A stretch of 64,000 bases of DNA from Bernardetiaceae bacterium (GTDB taxonomy: Bacteria; Bacteroidota; Bacteroidia; Cytophagales; Thermoflexibacteraceae): positions 186,001 to 250,000 of the forward strand of contig JANWWZ010000001.1 of assembly GCA_025057115.1 (NCBI GenBank), given 5' to 3'. The notes beneath the pieces are model-generated. The model did not search any database and was not told the DNA's origin. It saw only the letters and a list, made by a program, of their open reading frames with translations. Shown here piece after piece: positions 1-9,533 of this stretch. A program made the translations under genes and the position numbers. The number at the start of each line of letters is the position of its first letter. Position 1 is the first letter of the stretch.

Positions 1-720
1 TGTTACCTGACCATTGGCTGCAAAAACGGGTTTGAGTTTCGCCAATGCTTCCAAAGATGTATCTGCTCGTGGACCTTCGTCAGTATCTACTACAAACTGC
101 CGCTGTTTTTTCTTGCCAGTTTCGTCGATATAGGTTTCTGTTACAGGAATAGGAACAATTTCCTCCTTAAACTTACCCGCTGCGATGGCGGCAAGGGCTT
201 TTTGATGGGAGTAGTAGGAAAACTCGTCTGCTTTTTGGCGGCTAATTTTGAATTCTATGGCAACTTGTTCAGCAGTAAGCCCCATGCTTAGGTAATAGTC
301 AGGATGTTTTTCGGCTATTTTCCAGTTTAGAGCGGTTTTCCAGCCTGTAGTAGGTACTAATGACATGGATTCTGTGCCGCCAGCGATGATGCACTCAGCT
401 TGTCCAGCTCTGATTTTAGCCGTTGCCATGGCAATAGCTTCCACTCCCGAACCGCAATAGCGGTTAATAGTAACTCCTGGCACATTCATCGGCAAGGAAA
501 GCAGGGCAATCATGCGAGCAATTTGCATGCCCTGTTCGGCTTCGGGTACGGCGTTCCCTACGATGAGGTCATCTATGCGTTTAGGGTCGAGATGAGGAAC
601 GGAAGCCACTAAATGCTTAATCACTTCGGCTGCCAGATCGTCAGGGCGAGTGAAGCGAAAGCCACCACGATTGGCTTTGCCTACAGCGGTGCGGTAACCT
701 GCTACAATATATGCCTCCAT
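1..720 (-). CDS. acetyl-CoA C-acyltransferase (thiolase), partial at window edge
   Basis: The first 240 codons of a thiolase, read from an ATG at the right end and running off the left window edge without a stop. Thiolases cleave 3-ketoacyl-CoA (beta-oxidation) or condense two acetyl-CoA. The N-terminus has the family start (EAYIVAGYRTAVGK) and the nucleophilic cysteine lies at about residue 89 in NRYCGSGVEAIAMA, followed by the GGTESMS loop near residue 115. The missing C-terminal part would hold the second Cys and the His of the active site. FadA-type (beta-oxidation) is more likely than a biosynthetic AtoB because of the long loop after residue 185, but this is an inference; a fadB partner would lie outside the window. 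Confidence 0.93.
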   Translation of the reverse strand, partial: MEAYIVAGYRTAVGKANRGGFRFTRPDDLAAEVIKHLVASVPHLDPKRIDDLIVGNAVPEAEQGMQIARMIALLSLPMNVPGVTINRYCGSGVEAIAMATAKIRAGQAECIIAGGTESMSLVPTTGWKTALNWKIAEKHPDYYLSMGLTAEQVAIEFKISRQKADEFSYYSHQKALAAIAAGKFKEEIVPIPVTETYIDETGKKKQRQFVVDTDEGPRADTSLEALAKLKPVFAANGQVT

Positions 721-808
721 ATTACAAGTTGAATTTATGCAAATCTAGCTATCTGGGCAGATGAAGCAAAGGATTTATCAAAAAATATTATGCAAGCCGA
801 GTATTTTC

Positions 809-2140
809 CTACAGTGTAGAAAAAAAGTTGATGCTTTGGGCTGGTAGCGTTACTCTCAACTTACCCGATTTGAGCTTAATGAGAATTTTCTCAAAATTGG
901 GGTCATCGTTATTGGCACTATCCATCATTACTTGTTGGGCATTCCAGTTGGATATTTCTATCTCTCTTGGTTGGTAGGCAATGTTGATAATTTGCATTAC
1001 TATTTTTCCCTTATTGTCTTTGCCTGCTAATACCCACAAGTCAGCGTCGTCGGTGATGGCGTTGATAAGAGTAATGCTTGGTTTAAAGTGCTTTACTAAT
1101 CTGTTGAGGTAGTGGAAGGCGGGGTAGATGGTGAGCGTATCAGGCGAAGCTAAAGGATAGTGATCTTGAAAAGTCCAATAGTAGGCTGAAGTTACATTGC
1201 TGTAGCGCAATAGGCGGTGATAGGTGCGAGCAGTTTCCCATGCGTGTTGCCAAGTACTAAAATGCTCGGTTGAATTGCCTAAATGGGCATTGTACCCTAC
1301 TTCGGTACACCATAGAGGTAATTGGTATTGCTTGGCTATAGTGGGAATTTTTTCGAGAATCGCATTAGGCAGTTCGGGCAATTGCCAACTGTGAAAGGCA
1401 ATAGGTCCCATGTATTGGCGCAGCGACTCTTCTGCCCAAAGTTGGTTAAGGTATTGACTGATTGCGTCTATCTTGCGGACATCTCCGACAATAAATTTTA
1501 CCGACACGCCCATTTTTTCTATAATAGGCATGGCTAATTTGATAAAATTTGCTAATTCTTGCGGAGAAAAGGATAAACAGTTGCCTGCATCAGGTTCATT
1601 AATTGAAATGTAAGTTACCTCCACGCCATATTTTCCTTTAGCATGGCGCAGAAAGGTAGCAATGCTTTCTGCTAGTTCAGGGTACATTTCAGGGCTAATT
1701 TTTCTTTGTGTTTTCTGGTGTGGATTGGTTACTAGCCACTCGGGTAAGTCCCAAATAGTTCCGATAAAGGTTTGGACGCCGTATTGCTTTTTCATAGTGC
1801 GCAAAAAGCGAAATAGCGATTCTACTACTCCCACGTCCTTAAATCCAGGCCAATACACTTGGTCAGTAAACGGGTTATCATTTCGCGGCTCCCAGTGAGA
1901 CAAAGGAATATGAAACCTTATACTTTGAGGCTTAAGCCGATTAAGTACACATATGCCAATGGCATCTTCAGCTTTGTCGGCATACTGGGTGCGATAAAAG
2001 TTACCGCCAAAGCTCTCAATGGTTTGAAAGGTCTCTTGGGGAGAAAGGATGATTTTAGAGTCGGGCTTTTTGGAAAAAATTTGTGCAGTTGCTTTAAAAG
2101 ATAGCCAAAGAATCACCATCAATAACCATGTACGTACCAT
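809..2140 (-). CDS. secreted glycoside hydrolase, GH30-like (glucosylceramidase/xylanase clan)
   Basis: A 443-residue protein starting at the ATG followed by a clear signal peptide (MVRTWLLMVILWLSFKATAQ); an upstream in-frame extension overlaps murA and adds no plausible leader, so it was discarded. The body is a (beta/alpha)8 barrel of the clan GH-A/GH30 type: FGGN near the N-terminus, the acid/base Glu in SINEPD (about residue 182) and the nucleophile Glu in LWCTEVGYN (about residue 280), then a C-terminal beta-sandwich ending in the usual LPAQSI strand. It is predicted to be exported and to cut a polysaccharide or glycolipid; substrate cannot be read from sequence. It is divergent from murA, sharing a roughly 110-bp promoter region, with no SusCD or other CAZyme neighbours. 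Confidence 0.8.
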   Translation of the reverse strand: MVRTWLLMVILWLSFKATAQIFSKKPDSKIILSPQETFQTIESFGGNFYRTQYADKAEDAIGICVLNRLKPQSIRFHIPLSHWEPRNDNPFTDQVYWPGFKDVGVVESLFRFLRTMKKQYGVQTFIGTIWDLPEWLVTNPHQKTQRKISPEMYPELAESIATFLRHAKGKYGVEVTYISINEPDAGNCLSFSPQELANFIKLAMPIIEKMGVSVKFIVGDVRKIDAISQYLNQLWAEESLRQYMGPIAFHSWQLPELPNAILEKIPTIAKQYQLPLWCTEVGYNAHLGNSTEHFSTWQHAWETARTYHRLLRYSNVTSAYYWTFQDHYPLASPDTLTIYPAFHYLNRLVKHFKPSITLINAITDDADLWVLAGKDNKGKIVMQIINIAYQPREIEISNWNAQQVMMDSANNDDPNFEKILIKLKSGKLRVTLPAQSINFFSTL

Positions 2141-2251
2141 AACAAGGGGCTTTTTGAAATTTACACCAAAATCAAAGGAATAGATAGCTATTTTTGCCCG
2201 CACCTTTAGATTTTGTCTAATCAGGTGGGTTAATTTAAACACTTTTCCAAG

Positions 2252-3571
2252 ATGGCAACCTTTGAAGTAGTAGGTGGCAATCAATTAAAAGGAGAGATTA
2301 TTCCACAAGGAGCCAAAAATGAAGCTTTGCAAGTGCTTTGTGCCGTATTGCTCACAGCCGAGCCCGTTACCATTCACCACCTTCCTGATATTGTAGATGT
2401 CAATAAGCTCATAGAATTGTTAGCGAATTTGGGGGTGGAAGTAGAGTATCTCGGCGAAAAACCACAAGGCAGAACTTATCGGTTTACCGCTGGTCATATT
2501 AACTTGGAATATTTAGAAACTGAAGATTTTAGAAAAAAAGCAGGCGCCTTGCGCGGCTCCATCATGATTTTAGGACCTCTTTTAGCACGGTTCGGGAAAA
2601 GCAAAATACCCAAACCTGGTGGAGATAAAATCGGTAGACGCCGCCTAGATACGCATTTTTTAGGATTTGAAAAACTAGGAGCGCGTTTTGTTTACGACCC
2701 TGACAATAATTTTTACTACATAGATGCTAAAGAGCTCAAAGGCACTTACATTTTACTAGACGAAGCCTCTGTTACGGGTACAGCGAATGTTATTATGACT
2801 GCTGTTTTAGCAAGAGGGCGAACTACTATCTATAACGCTGCTTGTGAACCTTATGTACAACAGCTTTGCCACATGCTCAACCGGATGGGAGCAAAAATTT
2901 CAGGCATTGGCTCTAACTTGCTCACTATTGAGGGAGTAGAATCACTAGGGGGTACTGAACACGCCCTTTTACCTGACATGATTGAAGTGGGCAGTTTCAT
3001 CGGTCTTGCTGCTATGACTTCCTCAGAATTGACTATTAAAAATGCCCGCGTGGATATGCTGGGCATCATCCCTACCGTCTTTCAGCGTTTAGGAGTTCAA
3101 ATGGTCATTGTGAATGATGACATTCACATCCCTGCCCAGAAACATTATCACATCGAAAAATTTATCGATGGCTCTATTCTCACTATCGCCGATGCCCCCT
3201 GGCCTGGCTTTACCCCTGACCTGCTCAGCATTGCCCTAGTAACAGCTACACAAGCCAAAGGCACCGTGCTGATTCATCAAAAGATGTTTGAAAGTCGATT
3301 GTTTTTTGTAGATAAGCTCATAGACATGGGGGCTCAAATTATCCTTTGCGATCCTCATCGAGCCACTGTCATCGGATTAGATCGCCAGTATCCCCTGCGT
3401 GGCATCCCAATGACTTCTCCCGATATCAGAGCAGGGGTAGCTTTATTGATAGCAGCTCTTTCAGCACAAGGAGTGAGCATTATTCGAAATGCAGAACAAA
3501 TTGACCGCGGCTATCAGAGAATCGATCAACGACTTAATGCATTAGGAGCCAATATCAAGCGCCTTGCGTAA
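2252..3571 (+). CDS. murA: UDP-N-acetylglucosamine 1-carboxyvinyltransferase
   Basis: MurA adds enolpyruvate from PEP to UDP-GlcNAc, the first committed step of peptidoglycan synthesis, in the cytoplasm. The 439 residues span the two inside-out alpha/beta domains of the EPSP-synthase fold. Lys22-Asn23 in GAKNEA match the conserved substrate-binding pair and RGSIMILGPLLAR is the usual loop lead-in. The catalytic loop reads PGGDKIGRRRLDTHF: the usual Cys (Cys115 in E. coli) is Asp125 here, the form associated with natural fosfomycin insensitivity. The gene is divergent from the GH30 gene and is followed 49 nt later by the nicotinamidase gene in the same direction. Confidence 0.97.
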   Translation: MATFEVVGGNQLKGEIIPQGAKNEALQVLCAVLLTAEPVTIHHLPDIVDVNKLIELLANLGVEVEYLGEKPQGRTYRFTAGHINLEYLETEDFRKKAGALRGSIMILGPLLARFGKSKIPKPGGDKIGRRRLDTHFLGFEKLGARFVYDPDNNFYYIDAKELKGTYILLDEASVTGTANVIMTAVLARGRTTIYNAACEPYVQQLCHMLNRMGAKISGIGSNLLTIEGVESLGGTEHALLPDMIEVGSFIGLAAMTSSELTIKNARVDMLGIIPTVFQRLGVQMVIVNDDIHIPAQKHYHIEKFIDGSILTIADAPWPGFTPDLLSIALVTATQAKGTVLIHQKMFESRLFFVDKLIDMGAQIILCDPHRATVIGLDRQYPLRGIPMTSPDIRAGVALLIAALSAQGVSIIRNAEQIDRGYQRIDQRLNALGANIKRLA

Positions 3572-3590
3572 CTTTTACCCAACTTGTGCG

Positions 3591-3605
3591 TTTACATAGT
3601 GTAAA
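3591..3605. promoter_or_regulatory. perfect dyad TTTACA-TAG-TGTAAA upstream of nicotinamidase
   Basis: A perfect 6+3+6 inverted repeat in the short gap between murA and the nicotinamidase gene, ending 15 bp before the ATG. Its size and position suit a dimeric regulator's operator; no regulator is identified and chance is possible. Confidence 0.3.
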
Positions 3606-3620
3606 TAAAACACTAAGTTT

Positions 3621-4406
3621 ATGGCAACCCACAATGCGCTACTGATTATCGACCCCCAACAAGATTTTTGCTCTCCTGAGGGAGCGCTTTTTGTTCCTGG
3701 TGCAGTAGAGGACATTCATCGCTTAGTGGAATTCATTGAGCGGAAGGGCACTACCATTGAACAAATTTTTGTAACAATAGACAGCCATCCCGTCAATGAC
3801 ATTTCTCATCCCAATTTTTGGCGCGATGCAGAAGGAAATTTGCCTCCACCTTTTACCTCCATTTCCCTTGCGGACGTGCAAGCAGGTCGCTGGATACCTC
3901 AATTTGAGCCTGAACGCGTTGAGTGGTATCTCGCTCAGCTAGAACAACAAGGACAATTCCCGCACGTAATTTGGCCTGAGCACTGCTTGATGCACTCCCA
4001 GGGCGCTTCTATAGATAACACATTGCTACAAGCGCTTCGGAGATGGTCCAGGAGTACTGGCAAACAATATCAAACTGTTGTAAAAGGTACCTGCCCCTTT
4101 ACTGAACACTTCGGCATTTTTCAAGCGCAAATTCCCTTACCTGATTACCCAGAAACGCAACTCAACACGGCACTTATCAATGCACTAATGCAATATGACC
4201 GCATTTATCTGGCAGGGGAGGCTCGTTCTCATTGCGTAGCCACTAGCCTTAAACAAGCCATGGATTTTGCTCCTGCTTTAGCACAAAAAATGATAGTGCT
4301 CACCGATTGCATGAGTGATGTTACAGGATTGGGTCACTTAGCAGCGCCAATTTATGCCGAAGCGCAGGCTAAGGGCATTCCCTTAATTGTTTCATCAGAT
4401 GCCTAA
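3621..4406 (+). CDS. pncA: nicotinamidase (isochorismatase-like hydrolase)
   Basis: A 261-residue cysteine hydrolase of the isochorismatase superfamily, predicted to deamidate nicotinamide to nicotinate in the NAD salvage pathway. The catalytic triad is visible as Asp11 (LLIIDPQQDFC), Lys155 (VVKGTCPFTEHF) and Cys205 (ARSHCVATS). The Zn site is suggested by Asp54/His56 in TIDSHP and a second His soon after. WPEHC at 118-122 is the nicotinamidase signature that separates this group from isochorismatases. It is somewhat longer than E. coli PncA (about 213 aa) because of a loop around residues 70-105. Its 3' end overlaps the convergent TerB-like gene by 12 nt. Confidence 0.85.
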   Translation: MATHNALLIIDPQQDFCSPEGALFVPGAVEDIHRLVEFIERKGTTIEQIFVTIDSHPVNDISHPNFWRDAEGNLPPPFTSISLADVQAGRWIPQFEPERVEWYLAQLEQQGQFPHVIWPEHCLMHSQGASIDNTLLQALRRWSRSTGKQYQTVVKGTCPFTEHFGIFQAQIPLPDYPETQLNTALINALMQYDRIYLAGEARSHCVATSLKQAMDFAPALAQKMIVLTDCMSDVTGLGHLAAPIYAEAQAKGIPLIVSSDA

Positions 4407-4841
4407 AAATTGCCGAATTTCTTCTATTGTGTGCATCTCTTCACTGGAGGCATTGCCAGAAGCATCTGCAAAAAGATAAAGTACATCTATTACTTGTTCG
4501 GAAATGCTGGGCAACTCTTCAAGGTACTTTTTTAGCGATTGCAAAAAAAGCATTTTCCACTGCTGCATATGAGTGGTTAAGAATTTCAAGTCAGCTAAAA
4601 AGTGTTCTTTTAGTTGTTCTATGTTAGCAGAAGGTGTTTCTTCCCGAAATACGTCTGCCATAGCTTTGGCAATATATTCTACGTAAATCCATTCTTCTTC
4701 GTCGATATTTTCATCAGCACCGATGACCAACAGCGCTGGAAAAAAAACCAATAAAGTAAGAAACTGCTCCCGATCAAGCCTTGTGTGGCTTGCTGCGCGA
4801 TACCTAATAAAAAATTGGGTCAAGTAATTTTCTGCATCCAT
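4395..4841 (-). CDS. TerB-like small acidic helical protein
   Basis: A 148-residue all-helical protein with an acidic GADENIDEEEWIYVEYIA segment near residues 40-58. This resembles the D/E-rich turn between helices of TerB-type (tellurite-resistance/COG3793) domains; it has no signal peptide or membrane segment. Function is unknown; TerB-like proteins are often scaffolds or metal-binding. It is a single gene convergent with pncA (12-nt overlap) and divergent from the DUF1573 gene. Assignment to TerB is by pattern only. Confidence 0.65.
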   Translation of the reverse strand: MDAENYLTQFFIRYRAASHTRLDREQFLTLLVFFPALLVIGADENIDEEEWIYVEYIAKAMADVFREETPSANIEQLKEHFLADLKFLTTHMQQWKMLFLQSLKKYLEELPSISEQVIDVLYLFADASGNASSEEMHTIEEIRQFLGI

Positions 4842-4898
4842 TACTCTGCAACACTTTTTTGCCTAATATTTGTTGTTTTGCGAAAATGTAGAAATTAA

Positions 4899-5285
4899 AT
4901 GAGAAAGTTCATAGCATTACTGTTGACTTTGTTTGTAAGCATAGCTCTGCAAGCGCAACAGCCAGAAGATAAGTATCCTTTCTTAAGTTTTGTGAAGCGT
5001 GAGCAAAACTTTGGTGACATTAAAAGGGGAACTATTGTTTCTCATCAGTTTGAATTTACCAACACGGGGAATGCTCCTTTAGTACTGGCAGATGTACGGG
5101 TTACCTGTGGTTGTACAGTTACCCAATGGACGCGGCAGCCTATCATGCCTGGTGAAAAGGGCGTCATCGTAGTACAGTTCAATTCTGCAGACCATATTGG
5201 ACCGCAGAATAAAGTAGTAACTGTACTTTCTAATGCCAAAAACGACATTGAGCATTTGTTAATTCGCGCAAATGTAATTCCTTAG
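4899..5285 (+). CDS. DUF1573 secreted protein
   Basis: A 128-residue protein with a signal peptide (cleavage after about residue 19, SIALQAQ) and one DUF1573 domain, an immunoglobulin-like fold very common in Bacteroidota. The hallmarks are FGDIKRG, the FTNTGNAPL strand and the VTCGCTV motif near residue 68, then PGEKGVIVVQFNS. Members are periplasmic or surface proteins without a settled function, and some sit in gliding or secretion contexts. Nothing in the neighbourhood sharpens this. Confidence 0.85.
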   Translation: MRKFIALLLTLFVSIALQAQQPEDKYPFLSFVKREQNFGDIKRGTIVSHQFEFTNTGNAPLVLADVRVTCGCTVTQWTRQPIMPGEKGVIVVQFNSADHIGPQNKVVTVLSNAKNDIEHLLIRANVIP

Positions 5286-5423
5286 AGCAGGCAGTAATTC
5301 CGTTGCTCAAATGCAAACTTTGCAAAAAATTTAGATGGCAGTGTCTCACTTTGGCTTGAAGTTGCGGAAGCTGAGCAATTTGGTCGCTGGTTGCCTAAGC
5401 AACAAGTTTTTGTCTAAGGGTGA

Positions 5424-6239
5424 ATGATGGAAGAGCAAGAGATTCCCATTTTGCAAGGTCGGCAAGTAGTGAATCCCTACTTTAAGGCGGCGGGGTTAAT
5501 TCTCAGGCGGCTTGGCTGGGATTTAAATCCAGAGTCCTGGCGCTCGCGCTGGCGCTTGGCTGCCCTAAAGAATCGCTATCAGGGGCAAAAAGCCGTCATC
5601 CTTTGCAATGGACCTAGCTTGCTTAAAACTAACTTCGATGCCCTAGCTGCTAGTGGAGTTTACACCTTTGGGCTCAATAAAATAAACCTGTTGTTTGAAA
5701 AGACTACCTTTCGCCCTTCTTGCATTGTGGCGGTAAATGAGCTGGTCATTCAGCAAAATGCTCCTTTTTACAATCAAACTGAAATTCCTTTGTTTTTAGA
5801 CAGTCGCGCGCTTCGATATGTACCGCGCCGCTCCAACATCACTTATTTAAAAGAAACCCACTACAAAGTTTTTGCTCGCGATGTTCGCATGAGCCTATAC
5901 TATGGACATACAGTTACCTTCGTAGCCATTCAGCTGGCTTACCATATGGGATTTGAAAAAGTAGCTCTCATCGGCTGCGACCATTCCTTCACCCATCAGA
6001 AGGGGTATGCTAATCAAACTGTAGTTGCTGGCGACCACGACCCTAATCACTTCGACCCTACTTATTTTGCTGGTGGGGTCAAATGGCAATTGCCAGATTT
6101 ATTCCAAAGTGAGGTGGCTTATCGGATGGCGCGGGAAGTATTCGAAGCCTCAGGCAGAGAAATTTACAATTGCACCGAAGGCGGTAAACTGGAAATTTTC
6201 CAGCGCAAACCTTTAATGGAATTTCTACAAGAAAACTAA
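5424..6239 (+). CDS. MptE-like (DUF115) domain protein
   Basis: A 271-residue cytoplasmic protein of the 6-hydroxymethylpterin diphosphokinase MptE-like/DUF115 family (Rossmann-type fold). The diagnostic element is the N-terminal KAVILCNGPSL strand-loop near residue 55, followed by FGLNKI and, in the second half, LIGCDHSF and YNCTEGG. In bacteria such proteins are often linked to surface glycan or flagellin modification rather than pterin synthesis; the molecular reaction here is unknown. The gene starts with two in-frame ATGs and stands alone, convergent with carA across a pair of hairpins. Confidence 0.7.
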   Translation: MMEEQEIPILQGRQVVNPYFKAAGLILRRLGWDLNPESWRSRWRLAALKNRYQGQKAVILCNGPSLLKTNFDALAASGVYTFGLNKINLLFEKTTFRPSCIVAVNELVIQQNAPFYNQTEIPLFLDSRALRYVPRRSNITYLKETHYKVFARDVRMSLYYGHTVTFVAIQLAYHMGFEKVALIGCDHSFTHQKGYANQTVVAGDHDPNHFDPTYFAGGVKWQLPDLFQSEVAYRMAREVFEASGREIYNCTEGGKLEIFQRKPLMEFLQEN

Positions 6240-6251
6240 TCTGACATTTTT

Positions 6252-6323
6252 CGCCCTTGGTGCACAAGGGCGGCAAAAATTGTTTGAAAAACGCAAAAGC
6301 GAAAAATAACAAACCGCTTTTGC
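6252..6323. terminator. two hairpins between convergent genes
   Basis: Two strong stems sit in the convergent gap: an 8-bp GC-rich stem (6252-6259 with 6265-6272, loop GTGCA) and a 9-bp stem GCAAAAGCG (6293-6301) with CGCTTTTGC (6315-6323). There is no long U-tract after either stem on the plus strand, so termination is inferred from position and stem strength. Confidence 0.45.
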
Positions 6324-6348
6324 CAACGTATTAGCAATTACACCAAAG

Positions 6349-7464
6349 TTAGTGCAGCGACTCTTTCATCAGACAAATAAAGTAGTCAAATAGATATCGA
6401 GAGTCATGAGGACCAGGAGAAGACTCTGGGTGATATTGCACCGAAAAAGCCCGCTTGCCTTTAATGCGAATCCCTTCCACTGTGTTGTCGTTTAAATTGA
6501 CATGGGTAAGTTCTATGTATGGATTTTCTAGCACGCTTTCCATGCTGACAGCAAAACCGTGATTTTGTGAAGTAATTTCTCCTTTGCCTGTCAATAAATT
6601 TTTTACGGGATGGTTAAGCCCTCGGTGTCCGTGGTGCATTTTGAAAGTTTGCGCTCCTACTGCTAGAGCTAATAATTGGTGCCCAAGACAAATTCCAAAA
6701 AGTGGTTTATTAGCTTGCAGCACCTGCTTAACAGTCTCAATGGCGTAATCCATAGCAGCAGGGTCACCAGGTCCGTTAGAAATTAAGTAGCCATGGGGTT
6801 CCCATTGTTGCATTTGAGAAAAGGTAGTGTGTGCAGGAAATACCTTGCAATAACATCCACGGATAGCAAGGTTGCTTACGATGCTAGTTTTAACGCCTAA
6901 ATCCAATACCGCCACGCGAAACGGTGCGCTACTTTCCCCTATGTAGTACGGCTCTTTGGTAGTTACTACAGAGGAAAGCTCCAAGCCGTTCATATCGGGA
7001 ACTTGCGCAAGTACGTGGCGGATTTCTTCCTCATCAGTAAGCTCAGAAGTGATGACGGCATTCATTGCCCCTTTGCTGCGAATATGGCGGACTAAAGCGC
7101 GGGTGTCTATGCCGCAAATTCCTATGATGCCTGCTTGCTCGAGGTAGTCTTGTAGGCTAGTGCTAGCGCTGTGACGAGAATACACATCGGAAAAATTTCT
7201 CACTACCAGCCCTTTAATTTGGACACGGGCAGATTCCACTTCGTTGTTTTTTACCCCGTAATTGCCTATATGCGCCGTTGTATTGACAATAATTTGACCG
7301 TAATAGGAAGGGTCAGTATATATTTCTTGGTAACCAGTCATGCCAGTGTTGAAGCAGATTTCCCCTCCCGTAGTTCCTTGTTTGCCAATGGACTGTCCTT
7401 TAAACATAGTGCCATCTGCTAGCATGAGCGTTGCTGGCTTTCGAGAAGCAATTTTGATGTTCAT
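6349..7464 (-). CDS. carA: carbamoyl-phosphate synthase small subunit
   Basis: The glutamine-hydrolysing subunit that delivers ammonia to CarB for carbamoyl phosphate (arginine and pyrimidine synthesis). The start is set at the ATG giving MNIKIASRKPATLMLADG, 20 codons inside the longest reading frame, because the family begins there. The N-terminal domain has GTTGGEICFNTGMTGYQE; the class I glutamine amidotransferase domain has Cys259 in GICLGHQ and His345/Glu347 in QYHPESSPGP. Length (371 aa) is normal. It lies downstream of atpC but after an intrinsic terminator, so it is probably its own transcript; carB is not in the window. Confidence 0.95.
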   Translation of the reverse strand: MNIKIASRKPATLMLADGTMFKGQSIGKQGTTGGEICFNTGMTGYQEIYTDPSYYGQIIVNTTAHIGNYGVKNNEVESARVQIKGLVVRNFSDVYSRHSASTSLQDYLEQAGIIGICGIDTRALVRHIRSKGAMNAVITSELTDEEEIRHVLAQVPDMNGLELSSVVTTKEPYYIGESSAPFRVAVLDLGVKTSIVSNLAIRGCYCKVFPAHTTFSQMQQWEPHGYLISNGPGDPAAMDYAIETVKQVLQANKPLFGICLGHQLLALAVGAQTFKMHHGHRGLNHPVKNLLTGKGEITSQNHGFAVSMESVLENPYIELTHVNLNDNTVEGIRIKGKRAFSVQYHPESSPGPHDSRYLFDYFICLMKESLH

Positions 7465-7496
7465 AGCCCTTGTAGTGTTAGTAAAATGATGTGGGT

Positions 7497-7529
7497 AAAA
7501 AAAAGAAGTTGCCCTTGGAGACAACTTCT
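7497..7529 (-). terminator. intrinsic terminator of atpDC
   Basis: On the minus strand, an 8-bp stem AGAAGTTG/CAACTTCT followed directly by eight T residues, placed 33 nt after the atpC stop codon. A textbook intrinsic terminator separating atpDC from carA. Confidence 0.85.
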
Positions 7530-7561
7530 CTGCGTTATGAGAATAAAAATTTGCATGCTGC

Positions 7562-7816
7562 TCAAACCTCTGTGGCTGATTCTGCCAATAGAATTACTTT
7601 ATTTTGCAATACTTCGATTATACCGCCGCCTTCTATTTCAAAAAAGCGAGAAGTGCCTTCTGGCAAGCGAATGCGAACCTTTCCCTTTTCCAAAACGCTA
7701 ATGATAGGGGCGTGATTTTCAAGCACTTCAAAAGAACCTGCTCTTCCTGGCACTTGAATGCCTTGCGCCATTCCTTCGAACAGTTTCTTATCTGGGGTGA
7801 TGATCTCCACATGCAT
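7562..7816 (-). CDS. atpC: F1Fo ATP synthase epsilon subunit (short form)
   Basis: An 84-residue epsilon subunit covering only the N-terminal beta-sandwich that binds gamma and the c-ring (MHVEIITPDKKLFEG, VPGRAGSFEVLENHAPI, GGGIIEVLQNKVILLAE). Typical epsilon subunits are about 130-140 aa and carry a C-terminal helical hairpin that can inhibit ATP hydrolysis; that domain is absent, as in many Bacteroidota. It is the second gene of a two-gene operon, 13 nt after atpD. Confidence 0.95.
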   Translation of the reverse strand: MHVEIITPDKKLFEGMAQGIQVPGRAGSFEVLENHAPIISVLEKGKVRIRLPEGTSRFFEIEGGGIIEVLQNKVILLAESATEV

Positions 7817-7829
7817 GGTTGGGTATATT

Positions 7830-9350
<1,521 letters not shown>

Positions 9351-9401
9351 CTAAACTACTTGTTTTCAGGCTCTTGCTAGTGAACTGCTCCAATTGTTGC
9401 G

Positions 9402-9433
9402 CAAAAATAGGTCTCAACTAGTTCCCCTACAAA
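9402..9433 (-). promoter_or_regulatory. atpDC promoter
   Basis: On the minus strand TTTG (9430-9433), a 20-bp spacer and TATTTTTG (9402-9409) match the Bacteroidota -33/-7 consensus TTTG-N19-21-TAnnTTTG. It is about 64 bp upstream of atpD, giving a leader of roughly 55 nt. Confidence 0.6.
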
Positions 9434-9533
9434 TCCTCCCTTTGATTTTTAACTTACTGGCAAATTTTTTTTGTCTTTCTTGAGCAACCTTTAAAAGCAA
9501 AATCAATCTCTAGCCTAAAAACTGTGAAAACAT

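Noticed and set aside
2141-2284. 48-codon N-terminal extension of the GH30 protein
   Set aside because: It overlaps murA and hides the clear signal peptide that starts at 2140.
5335-5421. 28-codon ORF between DUF1573 and the MptE-like gene
   Set aside because: Too short and without any supporting feature.
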